From positions 3,384,001 to 3,448,000 of the forward strand of contig NZ_CP063779.1 in the NCBI RefSeq assembly GCF_021596945.1: a stretch of DNA of 64,000 nt, read 5' to 3'. Of the stretch, positions 19,239 through 28,179 are shown piece by piece. The notes under the pieces were generated by a model. The model did not search any database and was not told the origin of the DNA. It saw only the letters and a program-made list of their open reading frames with translations. Positions within the stretch are counted from its first letter, which is position 1; each line of letters begins with the position of its first letter. The DNA comes from Mongoliitalea daihaiensis (GTDB lineage: Bacteria; Bacteroidota; Bacteroidia; Cytophagales; Cyclobacteriaceae). The translations under genes and the position numbers were made by a program.

Positions 19239-21485
19239 TTAACTGTTTCTGATTTCTTTAGAATTGGTGGAATAGGCAAGTTGTAAGTGTTCAAGCTTGA
19301 CCCTTTTCTCGTCAAGGTCTATTTTTCTGTTCTTGAAGTCTTCATCAATCCTATTGCGTTCCGCCTCATACTGGGCCTTGGATTGTACCTGCTGACTTTT
19401 GATTTGAAGCTCCTGCTGTTTAATTTCTTTGTCAGAACGGGTAAGCCTGTCAAGCTCGGCTTGAAACTGTTGAAGCTGGTTGTTTGCATCGTTGAGCTGT
19501 TGTACAAGTTCTTCGACCTGTTCGTCTTTACCTGACTGAAATGCAGACTTAGCAAGCTCTTTGATGTGGGTAAGGGATTTGCTTCCGACCATATCAAAAA
19601 GGAATGTAGGATCAATCTGCATAGCAAGTGCAAGCTCACGAGACATCAACTTGATTTCTTCGATAGACTTGATTTCATCTGAACTATCAGAAACATGTAC
19701 ATCAAAATCTGCAAGCTTAAACTGCTCGTGCGCATTTGTAAATATTTCCCTGCCTTTTTTACCCATGCTAAACAATCCTGGATAACCGTCCTGATAGGAC
19801 ATTCTACAATGGTTCAAGTGATCAGTTAATGCCATTTTCACGATAGTATTGTGAAGCTGCAGCATAGGCTGAGTTACAATAGTGGATTGTTCAATAGCAT
19901 TTTCAGTAAGGCCTTTGCCGTCTTTAGCTACGATCTGCGCCATACGCTGTCTTGATACCCCTGTAATCTTGGAAGCTGTTTCCTCCAAAAAAATGATGAT
20001 ATCCTTAATTGTTCCGACTGCTTGGGAAATACTCATATCCCATGAAGTGTAATTCTGGAACTTTCCTGCTCCGTCTTGGGAATAATCCACAAGAGCAATA
20101 CCTTGCTTAACATAGCCAAGAAATTTGCGTACCCTGTTCACTGGATCTGTTTCATCCAACCATACAGGAATATCCGGAACGTGTACAGGCATAACCTTTG
20201 TACCTGAAACGGCCACAAGGTTTTCAAGAAAATAGTGCATGATATCTATTTTCATGGCCAGTTCCTCAGTAGCAAGAACAAGAGAAAAAGGCTCTCCGTT
20301 TCTGTCATTGTAACACGCTCCGTTAAATGTCAAGGGTACATCGCATGGATTGCGAGAGGAACGGATCACGTACTTTGACTTGCCCATGTCAACGTAAATC
20401 TTTTCACCGATACGCACGCCTTCGTACCTATCAAGCTTGTATTTAGTCATTGACTCCTTGATCTTTCGCTTCTTTCCGTTGACAATGATTTCATCATCAA
20501 TATTGCTTTCGATCTTGGTGTTTTCCTTCCATTCCACCCAGTAAACTTTTACAAGGTCTGAGGTCAGGTTTCGAACCGAATAAGGGGTAACAGGCCCTTC
20601 AACGTTTCCAAACTTGCTTGCTACAAGTTTCACTTCATGGTCTGCTGACTTTATGCCATAATTGGAAAAGAATTCCTTTCGGTCTTTATCGCTGAATTTA
20701 TGGCCCCAACGCATATATACTTCCTGTGCCGGAAGTTCTTCAATGTAAACAGCCCTCGGGCAGTCTTTAATGAAATGGGTATTATGCGTTTTGGTATAAT
20801 ACAAGTGTTTCGGATTGATAACCCTAAACATTGGAGCAACCCCAATACCTGTAACTTTTGACTGATAATATTCCTGACCACCTACAATTAGATCATTGAA
20901 CATGATGTTAAACAGGAACTTCATATTGAGGTAGTCCATTTCGGACTCCATGACCGTTTGGGAGTAAATTTCCAAATAGGTCTTATAAGCTTTGAAATTC
21001 TCCTGCTTCTTATGAAAATCGGTACTGGTTACGAAATTTCCTGTAATCGGTATTTTCGTATTATCCGAATAGTTAACCCGCTGCACAAGCTCGTTGATTG
21101 AGCTTGAAATCATTTGGTGTACTTCCTTCATAAAAGCTTGATGCCTTTCAGCCATCATCTTTTCAACACTTTCGTTGTCCCTGCATGTAATTCTGAAGGG
21201 AACAGGTTGTACTGCTTCGTCGCCCTGAAGAGCATCGAACATAGATTTGAGAACCGGAATATGCCTTACTTTAGATGGAAGCTCTACACCCTGCGCATCT
21301 TGTAGATACTGATAGTTCTCCATCGGCATTTCACCGTTCCTGATTTTATATGCTTTGTCCAGTTTTGCCTTAGAGCTTCCCACACAGGAAGCAATCGTAT
21401 AGTCAACCTGTTCCTTGAGATATTCAAAGGATCTGGTTTCATCTTCACTGAGGACAGGCTTATGTTTAGGTTTTTCAGAGTTCAT
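19239..21485 (-). CDS. Portal protein
   Basis: The 748-residue product starts at ATG 21485. It begins 15 bases after TerL and precedes the scaffold-like gene, the standard portal position. A helical and beta body is followed by a C-terminal coiled coil rich in Gln and Lys from about residue 650 (SDKEIKQQELQIKSQQ), as in long portals of crAss-like phages. The portal forms the ring at one capsid vertex through which DNA is packaged by TerL and later ejected. Confidence 0.82.
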   Translation of the reverse strand: MNSEKPKHKPVLSEDETRSFEYLKEQVDYTIASCVGSSKAKLDKAYKIRNGEMPMENYQYLQDAQGVELPSKVRHIPVLKSMFDALQGDEAVQPVPFRITCRDNESVEKMMAERHQAFMKEVHQMISSSINELVQRVNYSDNTKIPITGNFVTSTDFHKKQENFKAYKTYLEIYSQTVMESEMDYLNMKFLFNIMFNDLIVGGQEYYQSKVTGIGVAPMFRVINPKHLYYTKTHNTHFIKDCPRAVYIEELPAQEVYMRWGHKFSDKDRKEFFSNYGIKSADHEVKLVASKFGNVEGPVTPYSVRNLTSDLVKVYWVEWKENTKIESNIDDEIIVNGKKRKIKESMTKYKLDRYEGVRIGEKIYVDMGKSKYVIRSSRNPCDVPLTFNGACYNDRNGEPFSLVLATEELAMKIDIMHYFLENLVAVSGTKVMPVHVPDIPVWLDETDPVNRVRKFLGYVKQGIALVDYSQDGAGKFQNYTSWDMSISQAVGTIKDIIIFLEETASKITGVSRQRMAQIVAKDGKGLTENAIEQSTIVTQPMLQLHNTIVKMALTDHLNHCRMSYQDGYPGLFSMGKKGREIFTNAHEQFKLADFDVHVSDSSDEIKSIEEIKLMSRELALAMQIDPTFLFDMVGSKSLTHIKELAKSAFQSGKDEQVEELVQQLNDANNQLQQFQAELDRLTRSDKEIKQQELQIKSQQVQSKAQYEAERNRIDEDFKNRKIDLDEKRVKLEHLQLAYSTNSKEIRNS

Positions 21486-21500
21486 AACCAAATTTAATAT

Positions 21501-23534
21501 TTATACTTTCAGGTTATGAACTTGCCATGCTTGGTCGAGATACAATACGTTGCTTTTTACGATACCTGGGAAGGCTCCGCTTTCAGCAAAGTTCGCAAAC
21601 GGGTTGTCCTGATACTGTGGAAGCAATCCGTAACGCCTAATGCCATTGACATCTGTATAGTATCCATACTTGTGGAAATCAAACTTTGGAGGCGTTGTAG
21701 ACTTGACCTGCTGATCGTGCAATTCATCATCACCGATTTCAGTCATGAACATGGCCACAACAAGGTCAAACTTGGTACGCTCTGACATATTGAAATCAAT
21801 CAACTGTTCAATAAGGGGCAAGAACCATAGGTCATGGCCGTAATCTTTGATATACTGAGCTGTGTACAGTTCCCCATAGCCAAAGTTTTTAGCTGTTGCC
21901 GTTGTACCGATAAGAGTTGAAACCTTGTCCAGTGATGGATCAGTGCTGAGTGTAATCCTTGGACGTTTCATAAACCTATGCATAGCCTTGCGCTGCTTAA
22001 AGTAAGCAACGATATTACGCTTGGTATCTTCGATGTTGATGGTACAGTCGAACAGCGTTACAAGCTTCAGGGCATTCTCATAGAAGTCGTCAATGTCCTT
22101 TGGCCTGTCTGTATAGACTGCCACATAGCGGTTGTTGCTGCGCTGGGCAGAATGCATACGCTTTTTGATAAGCAATGCTCCTTTGGAACCTTCGCCTGAA
22201 GCTGTATCCTGTTTTCCAAGATCAATACCATCGTAACCACCGACATAAAGATTTTTGAATACCTTTCCGTTTTCGTCCAGTTCAGGCTCCTCCAATAGCC
22301 ATATTTCCCCTTTATCTGTATATTCGATTTCAACTCCGACAATCTTTCCGTCCTGTCTTTTCCAGTGCAGATTACACAGTTTACCGAGCTTCTTTCCATT
22401 TTCGGTAATCTCGATTTTCTGTTGGGCAAGTATTTCCGTGTTGAAGTTGTTTCCTCCCTTGACCATGAATGCCTCTTCGGGAGTAAATGGATATTCCTGA
22501 ATAAACTGATAGTATGTCAGCGCATCGCCTTTTTTCTGTTCGCGTTCTGCTTCAAGTCCCTTCTTTGCGCCCTCTCTATCTGGAATGAAATTGTCTTCCC
22601 AATAGCCTCCGTACTTGTAATGAGCAGGAATGAATATGGCTGTCTTTCTATCACCCCACTGTTTAACTGGATAGATATTAAAAGCATCAGGATTGTTAAA
22701 CATATCCCTCGCATCAGCAGATCCTCCGGACTCCATCTGTCCTCCCGTACCGATAAAAAATACCTGACAAGTCATTTTTGAACCTCGTTTAAAAGAACCT
22801 AAAGACTCCCCATAACACTTTTTTAGACTTGCTGCGCCTGTCCAGGCACCGACCTCTTCGAATAACTGAAACTTAGGACGTGTACCTCTGGTCTTACCTG
22901 CATCTTTGTCGTAGACAATCTTTTCGAGTTTAGAGCGATGCCCGATAGTTTCTTTGTTACCGTCAGCTGTAAATATCTCTTCTCCTGACTCCATGTAGTT
23001 TTCGCTATCATAGAGTCTTTTCATGCGTAAAGTAGGGTGAAGCTTTTCAAGGGCCTCGATGGATTCTTTCAGCTTTTTGAATGTGGCACTTGCGTGCAGG
23101 TCGATAGAAGCTGAAATAAAGTTATGGGAAAGCGGATGCAGAAAATAGTTTTTTGCAGGGATCGATATTACCCCGAATGTCTTTCCATATCCACGAGCTG
23201 TAATAAAAAAGATATGAAGGCCGCTCTGTTTAGCTTCCTCAAATTGTTTGAACAGGTAGTCGTCTTCCTGGCAAGGGTAGGGGAAGGCAATCTTTTCTTC
23301 ATCGGTAGGCTTTCCATTTTTATCAAGAACCAAAAGGTTAATGGGGAAAAAATTCATGTACCAGTAGTAATCACCCGTAAACCGAAAGCCGTTTATTTCC
23401 CTTCCATGCTTGGCATAGTAAAGATGTTCCTTGTAAAATTCAAGGTTCTGGTAGGAATAAAGGTCAACCTTTGGAGGTGTCCTTGCTTCAAAAAACTGAT
23501 TGGGTAATATAAGTTTATTCGAGCTCTTCGTCAT
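21501..23534 (-). CDS. Terminase large subunit
   Basis: The 677-residue product is the DNA-packaging motor. Walker A lies at residues 113-119 (ARGYGKT) and a Walker B-like strand at about 222-232 (FQLFEEVGAW). The C-terminal nuclease half contains GGYDGIDLGKQD and INIEDTKRN, which supply acidic residues expected in an RNase H-like nuclease, and IGDDE near the end. The motif EYPFTPEEAFMVKGG is typical of large terminases of this type. It overlaps the upstream 193-residue gene by 20 bases. Confidence 0.92.
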   Translation of the reverse strand: MTKSSNKLILPNQFFEARTPPKVDLYSYQNLEFYKEHLYYAKHGREINGFRFTGDYYWYMNFFPINLLVLDKNGKPTDEEKIAFPYPCQEDDYLFKQFEEAKQSGLHIFFITARGYGKTFGVISIPAKNYFLHPLSHNFISASIDLHASATFKKLKESIEALEKLHPTLRMKRLYDSENYMESGEEIFTADGNKETIGHRSKLEKIVYDKDAGKTRGTRPKFQLFEEVGAWTGAASLKKCYGESLGSFKRGSKMTCQVFFIGTGGQMESGGSADARDMFNNPDAFNIYPVKQWGDRKTAIFIPAHYKYGGYWEDNFIPDREGAKKGLEAEREQKKGDALTYYQFIQEYPFTPEEAFMVKGGNNFNTEILAQQKIEITENGKKLGKLCNLHWKRQDGKIVGVEIEYTDKGEIWLLEEPELDENGKVFKNLYVGGYDGIDLGKQDTASGEGSKGALLIKKRMHSAQRSNNRYVAVYTDRPKDIDDFYENALKLVTLFDCTINIEDTKRNIVAYFKQRKAMHRFMKRPRITLSTDPSLDKVSTLIGTTATAKNFGYGELYTAQYIKDYGHDLWFLPLIEQLIDFNMSERTKFDLVVAMFMTEIGDDELHDQQVKSTTPPKFDFHKYGYYTDVNGIRRYGLLPQYQDNPFANFAESGAFPGIVKSNVLYLDQAWQVHNLKV

Positions 23535-24096
23535 CGTTGGATTGGGTTAGGATTAACCCCATCTCCATTGGTGATCTCGCAGCATTGCCTTTGGTCTTGG
23601 CTTTCTTTTTTGTTTTTTCTACAAAGTCATCAGTCTGTGTTTTTGATATCAGGATGTTCTTGATGTCTTTGAGCAGTTCCACTCGATCCCTGTAATTTTT
23701 AACCGTAATTTCTTCGGAGTCTTCAAGCAGCTTGGTAATCTGGTCTACCTGTTTGTTTACAGCTAAGGCCAGCCTGTCCACACAGTCACGGTTTAAGGTG
23801 TAATACCATTGGATAGCATTCTCAATCATTTCCTGTTCTTTCTTGCTGAACTTATGATTGGCGTCTCCAAATACATCTTTTTTAGCGTAGGACTCTCTTA
23901 GATGATACGCAATATCTCTATGGGGATTTTTCTCGGTGATGTCTCCCATAAAGAATACGTATTTTAGCAATTTAATCGCATTAAGCTTGTTGGGTGCTTT
24001 GTCTGATTTGTAAAGCTGGTAGAATGCCTCGACCGTTAAAGTCTTGGCATCTACCATCAGTTCCCCTCTTTCGTTGATGTCAAATATGATAGCCAT
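23515..24096 (-). CDS. Candidate small terminase or TerL partner
   Basis: The 193-residue product is helical and charged, with LNAIKLLKYVFFMGD near residue 38 and an acidic end (SNDDEELE). Its end overlaps the TerL start by 20 bases, so it is translated with it. The position directly before TerL is where a small terminase subunit is expected, and a helical DNA-binding or oligomerisation protein would fit. There is no clear helix-turn-helix. Confidence 0.7.
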   Translation of the reverse strand: MAIIFDINERGELMVDAKTLTVEAFYQLYKSDKAPNKLNAIKLLKYVFFMGDITEKNPHRDIAYHLRESYAKKDVFGDANHKFSKKEQEMIENAIQWYYTLNRDCVDRLALAVNKQVDQITKLLEDSEEITVKNYRDRVELLKDIKNILISKTQTDDFVEKTKKKAKTKGNAARSPMEMGLILTQSNDDEELE

Positions 24097-24102
24097 TGAC
24101 TT

Positions 24103-25053
24103 TTATAATTTCAATCCGTCAGCAGTAGGCTCAACGGTTGTGTTTGTAGGATTTTTGCTCTCAGGATAGGGATTTGCTTCACCCAAAGCTTTCAAATCCA
24201 TTCCAAGCCACATCACTGCTTCTTGAAGCTTCGTGATTGAAGTTGAACGCTCAGGTGATTTTCTTTCAGCTTCCTTTAGCTCCTGAATAAGTTCATCGAG
24301 CTTTTTCCTGATAGATTTATTCTGGACTACATGGCCCTGCCATTTTTCTTTTTCTCGTTGACGAACGTTGAGCATCATATCAAATTTCCTCATTTCTTTC
24401 GTAAGCGGATTCCATGAAAAAACACTCTGGCTTTGAGTAGTAGTCAGGCTTACATTATCCAGAACCCCTGACTTTCCATAAGGCTGTTTATTGACTACAT
24501 GTGGATTGCCATGCAGTAGCGGATCAGAAGGCAAAGGCCTTGCATTTGTTTGGGTGCTGATATGAACATTAGCCTCAGAGCTTACAGGATCACATCCGGC
24601 AATGTATTTTTCACTTTGTTTGTCAAAAGCCTCTTCAGGTGTAACAGGATATACATTCTTCAAATCTGAAATGTTGACCCATTTCATTAACGGAAGACCT
24701 GTGACTTGCTGCGAAAGTTCATTAAGCTCTTTTTCAGATATCGCCTTATATTTAAGTGACTCATCTGCATCAATTAAATGCTTTGGATTTCTTCGCTCAA
24801 AATCATTTTTAAGCTTTAGTTTTTCCTGTAGTAAATAACCTTCAAGCTCCCAAAGCTTTTTGAATGCATTATCAAAAGCTATTTCTCTGCCTATTTTTTC
24901 ATCAAAGTTAGAAGGGTCAACCACAGCAGACTCGCCAGTTACTTGAAACCCGTTACTCATGGTAATGATGCAATGGGTGATTTTATCGGTGAGCTTACGG
25001 TATTCTACTGTGTTTATTTTCGAGTTTATATGCTCTTTAGTTACTTTGTTCAT
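24103..25053 (-). CDS. Gp49-type protein with Acb2/Tad1-like C-terminal hairpin
   Basis: The 316-residue product has two recognisable ends. Residues about 17-75 (THCIITMSNGFQVTGESAVV, then IAFDNAFKKLWELEGYLL) match the phage Gp49 family. The C-terminal region, from about residue 245, has a charged helix (RKKLDELIQELKEAERKSPE), then SITKLQEAVMWLGMDLK (residues 272-288) and a tail NPYPESKN...EPTADGLKL. The LQEA-x-MWLGM helix pair resembles the Acb2/Tad1 hairpin of phage proteins that bind cyclic nucleotides and block CBASS or Thoeris defence. That role is inference. The gene lies between dUTPase-linked genes and the terminase genes. Confidence 0.75.
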   Translation of the reverse strand: MNKVTKEHINSKINTVEYRKLTDKITHCIITMSNGFQVTGESAVVDPSNFDEKIGREIAFDNAFKKLWELEGYLLQEKLKLKNDFERRNPKHLIDADESLKYKAISEKELNELSQQVTGLPLMKWVNISDLKNVYPVTPEEAFDKQSEKYIAGCDPVSSEANVHISTQTNARPLPSDPLLHGNPHVVNKQPYGKSGVLDNVSLTTTQSQSVFSWNPLTKEMRKFDMMLNVRQREKEKWQGHVVQNKSIRKKLDELIQELKEAERKSPERSTSITKLQEAVMWLGMDLKALGEANPYPESKNPTNTTVEPTADGLKL

Positions 25054-25059
25054 AGATTT

Positions 25060-25182
25060 TCAAAATGTTCCTAATCCGTTGATCCAAATTTTTTTTTCCT
25101 TACCCGAACCCCATCCAAGGTTTTTGTCTATGTTTTCGGGAAGGTATTGAGTGCCACAGATATCGGTTTCCTTATGGCACAT
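25060..25182 (-). CDS. Possible 40-aa peptide
   Basis: A 40-codon frame starts at ATG 25182, just downstream of a terminator hairpin, and ends 6 bases before the 316-residue gene. The translation (MCHKETDICGTQYLPENIDK, ending IWINGLGTF) is compositionally plausible and has two Cys. No family recognised. It could be a small real gene or chance. Confidence 0.35.
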   Translation of the reverse strand: MCHKETDICGTQYLPENIDKNLGWGSGKEKKIWINGLGTF

Positions 25183-25184
25183 AT

Positions 25185-25221
25185 AAAGGGGAACAGATGG
25201 TTTCCCATTCCCCTTTTTATT
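25185..25221. terminator. Terminator hairpin
   Basis: GGGGAA (25189-25194) pairs with TTCCCC (25207-25212) with further internal pairing of TGG and CCA. Leftward the hairpin is followed by TTTATA, and rightward by TTTTTATTTC. It directly follows the stop of the 81-residue gene on the minus strand. Confidence 0.65.
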
Positions 25222-25225
25222 TCTT

Positions 25226-25471
25226 TTAACCGATGATTTTTTCAATTTCGCCAATCGTCTTTTCATTGAGTGAAATGTTTTGATCAATCAATTCCACAGC
25301 AGAAGCAAGGCTTTTCATTTCGCTTTCAAGTTCATTTTTAATTCCAAAAGCTTCCTGTATGTCTTGCTTTAAAGAATCTTTCAGGTCATAAAATGAAGCA
25401 AGCTTTTTCTTTCTTGAATAATCGATCAATTGTACTCTGTCGATCAATGATAATTTTCTTTCTCCGAACAT
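25226..25471 (-). CDS. Coiled-coil small protein, 81 aa
   Basis: The 81-residue product is almost entirely helical with heptad-like spacing of Leu, Ile and Val (residues 25-78) and no Cys or Trp. It starts 3 bases after the dUTPase gene and ends at a terminator hairpin. Such a protein could oligomerise or act as an adaptor. No family recognised. Confidence 0.65.
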   Translation of the reverse strand: MFGERKLSLIDRVQLIDYSRKKKLASFYDLKDSLKQDIQEAFGIKNELESEMKSLASAVELIDQNISLNEKTIGEIEKIIG

Positions 25472-25474
25472 AGC

Positions 25475-25951
25475 TTAGTTTGTTCCTGTCGAACCAAGGC
25501 CTCCTTCACCTCTTTCAGTTTCGCTCAATTCTCCTTCCGCATGCTCCAAGAATGCCTTTTCGTACTTGGCAAAAACAATTTGACCAAGCCTATCTCCATG
25601 ATTGATCACCACTTTGGAGTTACTCAGATTTACTACAAGCAAATGAAGTTCACCTCTGTAATCACAATCAATTGTGCCAGGAGAATTTAGGACTGTAATC
25701 CCATGCTTTACAGCCATTCCTGAACGAGGCCTGATCTGCGCTTCATAACCTTCCGGAAGCTCAAGGAAAATCCCTGTCTTTAAGGCTACTCGCTCCAATG
25801 GGTTAAGAATCATGAAGCCCGTATCAATGATGCAGTGAAGATCCATTCCTGCAGAACCCGCTGTTTTATACTGGGGTGTTGGATTTTTGGAAGTATTGAT
25901 CACTTTGACAATCAATGTTTCCTTGTCGATTTTTTCTACCATTTTACTCAT
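25475..25951 (-). CDS. dut: dUTP diphosphatase
   Basis: The 158-residue trimeric-type dUTPase converts dUTP to dUMP and pyrophosphate, keeping uracil out of new phage DNA. All five family motifs are present in order: AGMDL (33-37), RPRSGMA, LNSPGTIDCDYRGEL, GDRLGQIVF and the C-terminal GEGGLGSTG. Length is normal for the family. The leader is short, with a TTATATTTATAA box (minus strand, 25965-25976) about 13 bases before the start, possibly its -7 region. It follows a bidirectional terminator. Confidence 0.95.
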   Translation of the reverse strand: MSKMVEKIDKETLIVKVINTSKNPTPQYKTAGSAGMDLHCIIDTGFMILNPLERVALKTGIFLELPEGYEAQIRPRSGMAVKHGITVLNSPGTIDCDYRGELHLLVVNLSNSKVVINHGDRLGQIVFAKYEKAFLEHAEGELSETERGEGGLGSTGTN

Positions 25952-25997
25952 TTATGAAATTAATTTATAAATATAAATAAAAAGAATATTAAGAGTC

Positions 25998-26032
25998 AAA
26001 AAAAAGCCCTGAATTCAGGGCCTCTTTTTTTA
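25998..26032. terminator. Strong bidirectional terminator
   Basis: GCCCTGAATTCAGGGC is a perfect palindrome with A7 on the left and, after CTC, a T7 tract on the right. It ends leftward transcription after the 94-residue membrane protein gene. Confidence 0.85.
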
Positions 26033-26314
26033 CGCGTATTTCTTTAATTCCTTTTCGAGCTCTTCAATCATAAATTCAATTTGAAGCTCTTTCATTTCAA
26101 GGTCTTTAGATTCATTACATGTTATCTGATATTTATCAATCAGTGAACATCGTTCTTCTTCCAAATTTTTAACATACTTTTCAACTTTTAATAAATGACT
26201 GGTTAAAAGTTTATTATTCTTTTTAACTCCTTCAAGGAGCGCAACACCAAAGCCTGTAATCATGATACATATCAAGATAACAGCGATTTCAATAAATTCT
26301 AAAGCTATGTTCAT
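26030..26314 (-). CDS. Single-pass membrane protein with coiled coil
   Basis: The 94-residue product has one membrane helix at residues 6-28 (FIEIAVILICIMITGFGVAL) followed by a Glu/Lys-rich coiled coil to the end. Such proteins can serve as phage spanin-like or membrane-anchor proteins. It has its own TATATTTG promoter box (26343-26350) and its own terminator, so it forms a single-gene unit. A lysis role is possible but unproven. Confidence 0.7.
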   Translation of the reverse strand: MNIALEFIEIAVILICIMITGFGVALLEGVKKNNKLLTSHLLKVEKYVKNLEEERCSLIDKYQITCNESKDLEMKELQIEFMIEELEKELKKYA

Positions 26315-26342
26315 TATTTATAATTTGGTTTAATAAATCGCG

Positions 26343-26350
26343 CAAATATA
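26343..26350 (-). promoter_or_regulatory. Bacteroidota -7 box TATATTTG
   Basis: On the minus strand this reads TATATTTG, matching the TAnnTTTG consensus of Bacteroidota primary sigma promoters. The start codon of the 94-residue gene follows 29 bases downstream. Confidence 0.55.
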
Positions 26351-26366
26351 TAAATGAAATGAATAT

Positions 26367-27014
26367 TTATGCATTTCCTTTTAATTTTAATTTCCTCTTA
26401 AAAGACTCTTTTACAACCATTTTCTTACTTTTTTGAATTAAGCTTCTGAAATTCAGCTTAGGAGAATTTCTTAATTTTAAATTAAACAAAATAAAAGCTG
26501 CTTCATTTTCTCCAATCCAAACCTTTTCTATAAGCCCAGAACCAAAAGCATTGTCATCCCTGATGATTTCAGAATCCGATATTGCATCAAGGACACCTTT
26601 TACAAAGTTATCGAAGTCGGGTTTTTTTTCGTGCAATGAATCGAGCATTGCTATTTTTTCCTTTTTGGTATAAGACTTTTTTATTGGAATACCCACTATC
26701 AGTTCCACACAGTTGTAATATCCCTTTTTTATACCTGAAAATTTGAGGCATTCAGCCAGTGCTTTTTTCCAATTTGTGTATTCGGTCGGATTGTAAATCT
26801 GAGGGCTGACTTTGTTTCCGATCTTCATAACCCTTGCCCGTGGTCTTGGGGTGGCCATGTTTTCAATCTCAACATGCACCCAGCCTGATTGTGTTTCGAG
26901 TTCAATTAATCCTTGATTTCCTTGTTCTTGTTTTTCAATAGGGGCTGGACGACCGATGTCGAACAGGTCAAACAGGTCAAATTCTCCCGATAGTGTACTC
27001 GTTCCGTTCTGCAT
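26367..27014 (-). CDS. rusA: RusA-family Holliday junction resolvase
   Basis: The 215-residue product has a RusA-like core at about residues 45-185. PRPRARV near residue 56 and KKPDFDNFVKGVLDAISDSE followed by IRDDNAFGSG supply the conserved acidic cluster that binds Mg2+. RusA enzymes cut four-way junctions formed during recombination or replication, resolving branched phage DNA before packaging. An N-terminal extension of about 45 residues is polar and the last 30 are basic. The gene is 31 bases from the 169-residue gene upstream. Confidence 0.88.
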   Translation of the reverse strand: MQNGTSTLSGEFDLFDLFDIGRPAPIEKQEQGNQGLIELETQSGWVHVEIENMATPRPRARVMKIGNKVSPQIYNPTEYTNWKKALAECLKFSGIKKGYYNCVELIVGIPIKKSYTKKEKIAMLDSLHEKKPDFDNFVKGVLDAISDSEIIRDDNAFGSGLIEKVWIGENEAAFILFNLKLRNSPKLNFRSLIQKSKKMVVKESFKRKLKLKGNA

Positions 27015-27045
27015 TTATTACAATATTGATAGATGGTTAAATTTT

Positions 27046-27555
27046 TCATAGCGTATTTTCGATCCGCATTTGCTCATATCTGAATTTCATCTTTTCCTTT
27101 GCCTCTTCATTCTGAGCATAGTGCATTACATAATGTTCCAAGATCACGCGCGCATAAAGCAGGTTGATCCTAAATGCCTGGCTTTTGTTTTCTCCGTAAA
27201 AAACTTCAATGGTATCAGGATTTGCCTGCGTGAGGAATGCCAATATATTTAGCTTCATGCCATAGTACCCATAAGCTGAATCCGGAACAATGTGGATCGG
27301 GTACTTTGCTTTTTTAGCATTTGAATCATATTCAAGATTATCTTCTGCACTGTAAATGACCAGACGCTTTTTGAAGTTAGGGAATATGTCGCATCCATCT
27401 TTGACTTGGTATTCTTCTGAAATGATTTTTGCAAACCAAGGATCTTCATAGTGGTTTTCGTGCTTGTAATAATCTCCGATAAGCTTTGCCTTATCTGTTC
27501 CTTGTTTTGGTTTAAACTCCATGTAATGGCTCAGCACAGCATCAATGTTTTCCAT
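27046..27555 (-). CDS. Unknown protein, 169 aa
   Basis: The 169-residue product is rich in Tyr, Lys and Glu. It has a beta-like middle (KKRLVIYSAEDNLEY) and a C-terminal helix rich in aromatic residues (ARVILEHYVMHYAQNEEAKE). The start shares one base with the stop of the wHTH gene (27555), so the two are translated together. I do not recognise it; the neighbours suggest a role in regulation or DNA metabolism. Confidence 0.7.
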   Translation of the reverse strand: MENIDAVLSHYMEFKPKQGTDKAKLIGDYYKHENHYEDPWFAKIISEEYQVKDGCDIFPNFKKRLVIYSAEDNLEYDSNAKKAKYPIHIVPDSAYGYYGMKLNILAFLTQANPDTIEVFYGENKSQAFRINLLYARVILEHYVMHYAQNEEAKEKMKFRYEQMRIENTL

Positions 27556-28007
27556 CAGTCGTTTTTCAATAGTTTCTTCTCAGCAAGTTTTTTTATCAAG
27601 CGTTCACGTTCATTAAGGCACTTAGCAAAGTAGATCGGGTTGACATAATACCATCCTCTTTTACCTGCAGAAATCAAAGCCTTTTCTTCCTTTAGCCTTT
27701 CCAAACAGTTCTTCATCGTCCTTTCAGAAAATGGCTGTTCCTTATTGAGCACAGAAGACATATACAGTGTGAATTTTTCTCTCAGCTCAGCAGAGTACTT
27801 GAACAGGTTATCTTCACCCATTTCCTCCGTGAGAAACATCAAGAACAAATTCTCGGTCTTTGTCAATACAGCAGTTAAAGCAAGCGATCTACCAAAGCGC
27901 ATCACATACCTCATGCTCACAGTAATGTCCTCACGCATTGGCCAGTTAATGCCATCATGGGTACTCACTCCGCTTACATAGGTTATTTTTTTGCTTCTGC
28001 CTTTCAT
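27555..28007 (-). CDS. Winged-helix protein, RepL-like
   Basis: The 150-residue product has a helical part followed by a winged helix at about residues 85-130. FSERTMKNCLERLKEEKALI forms the recognition part and GKRGWYYVNPIYFAK the wing; the YVNP ending resembles RepL-type replication proteins. It is the first gene leftward from the control region, with a promoter box at 28021-28028, so it could regulate the operators there or act in replication. It is the best repressor candidate in the leftward operon. Confidence 0.7.
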   Translation of the reverse strand: MKGRSKKITYVSGVSTHDGINWPMREDITVSMRYVMRFGRSLALTAVLTKTENLFLMFLTEEMGEDNLFKYSAELREKFTLYMSSVLNKEQPFSERTMKNCLERLKEEKALISAGKRGWYYVNPIYFAKCLNERERLIKKLAEKKLLKND

Positions 28008-28020
28008 ATGAACTACGAAG

Positions 28021-28028
28021 CAAATATA
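28021..28028 (-). promoter_or_regulatory. Leftward promoter -7 box TATATTTG
   Basis: The minus strand reads TATATTTG 13 bases before the ATG of the winged-helix gene, giving an almost leaderless mRNA. AT-rich sequence with TTTG-like and TTATAA elements extends upstream. Confidence 0.6.
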
Positions 28029-28128
28029 TAAACAAAGGTTATAATATAAATACAGGTTATAAAGATTTATAAAAAAATATTAGTATAATTCATAACAATT
28101 CATTACATTCCCCTGAACAGCAAGAAGA

Positions 28129-28145
28129 TACCCTGACTCAGGGTA
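28129..28145. promoter_or_regulatory. Palindromic operator O1
   Basis: TACCCTGA-C-TCAGGGTA is a perfect 17-bp palindrome with a central C. It lies about 100 bases upstream of the leftward promoter. Confidence 0.6.
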
Positions 28146-28162
28146 CTAACGCATCGAGAAAG

Positions 28163-28179
28163 TACCTTGACTCAGGGTA
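28163..28179. promoter_or_regulatory. Palindromic operator O2
   Basis: TACCTTGA-C-TCAGGGTA is the same site with one changed base. The centre is 34 bp from that of O1, close to three helical turns, which would place bound dimers on one face. Confidence 0.6.
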
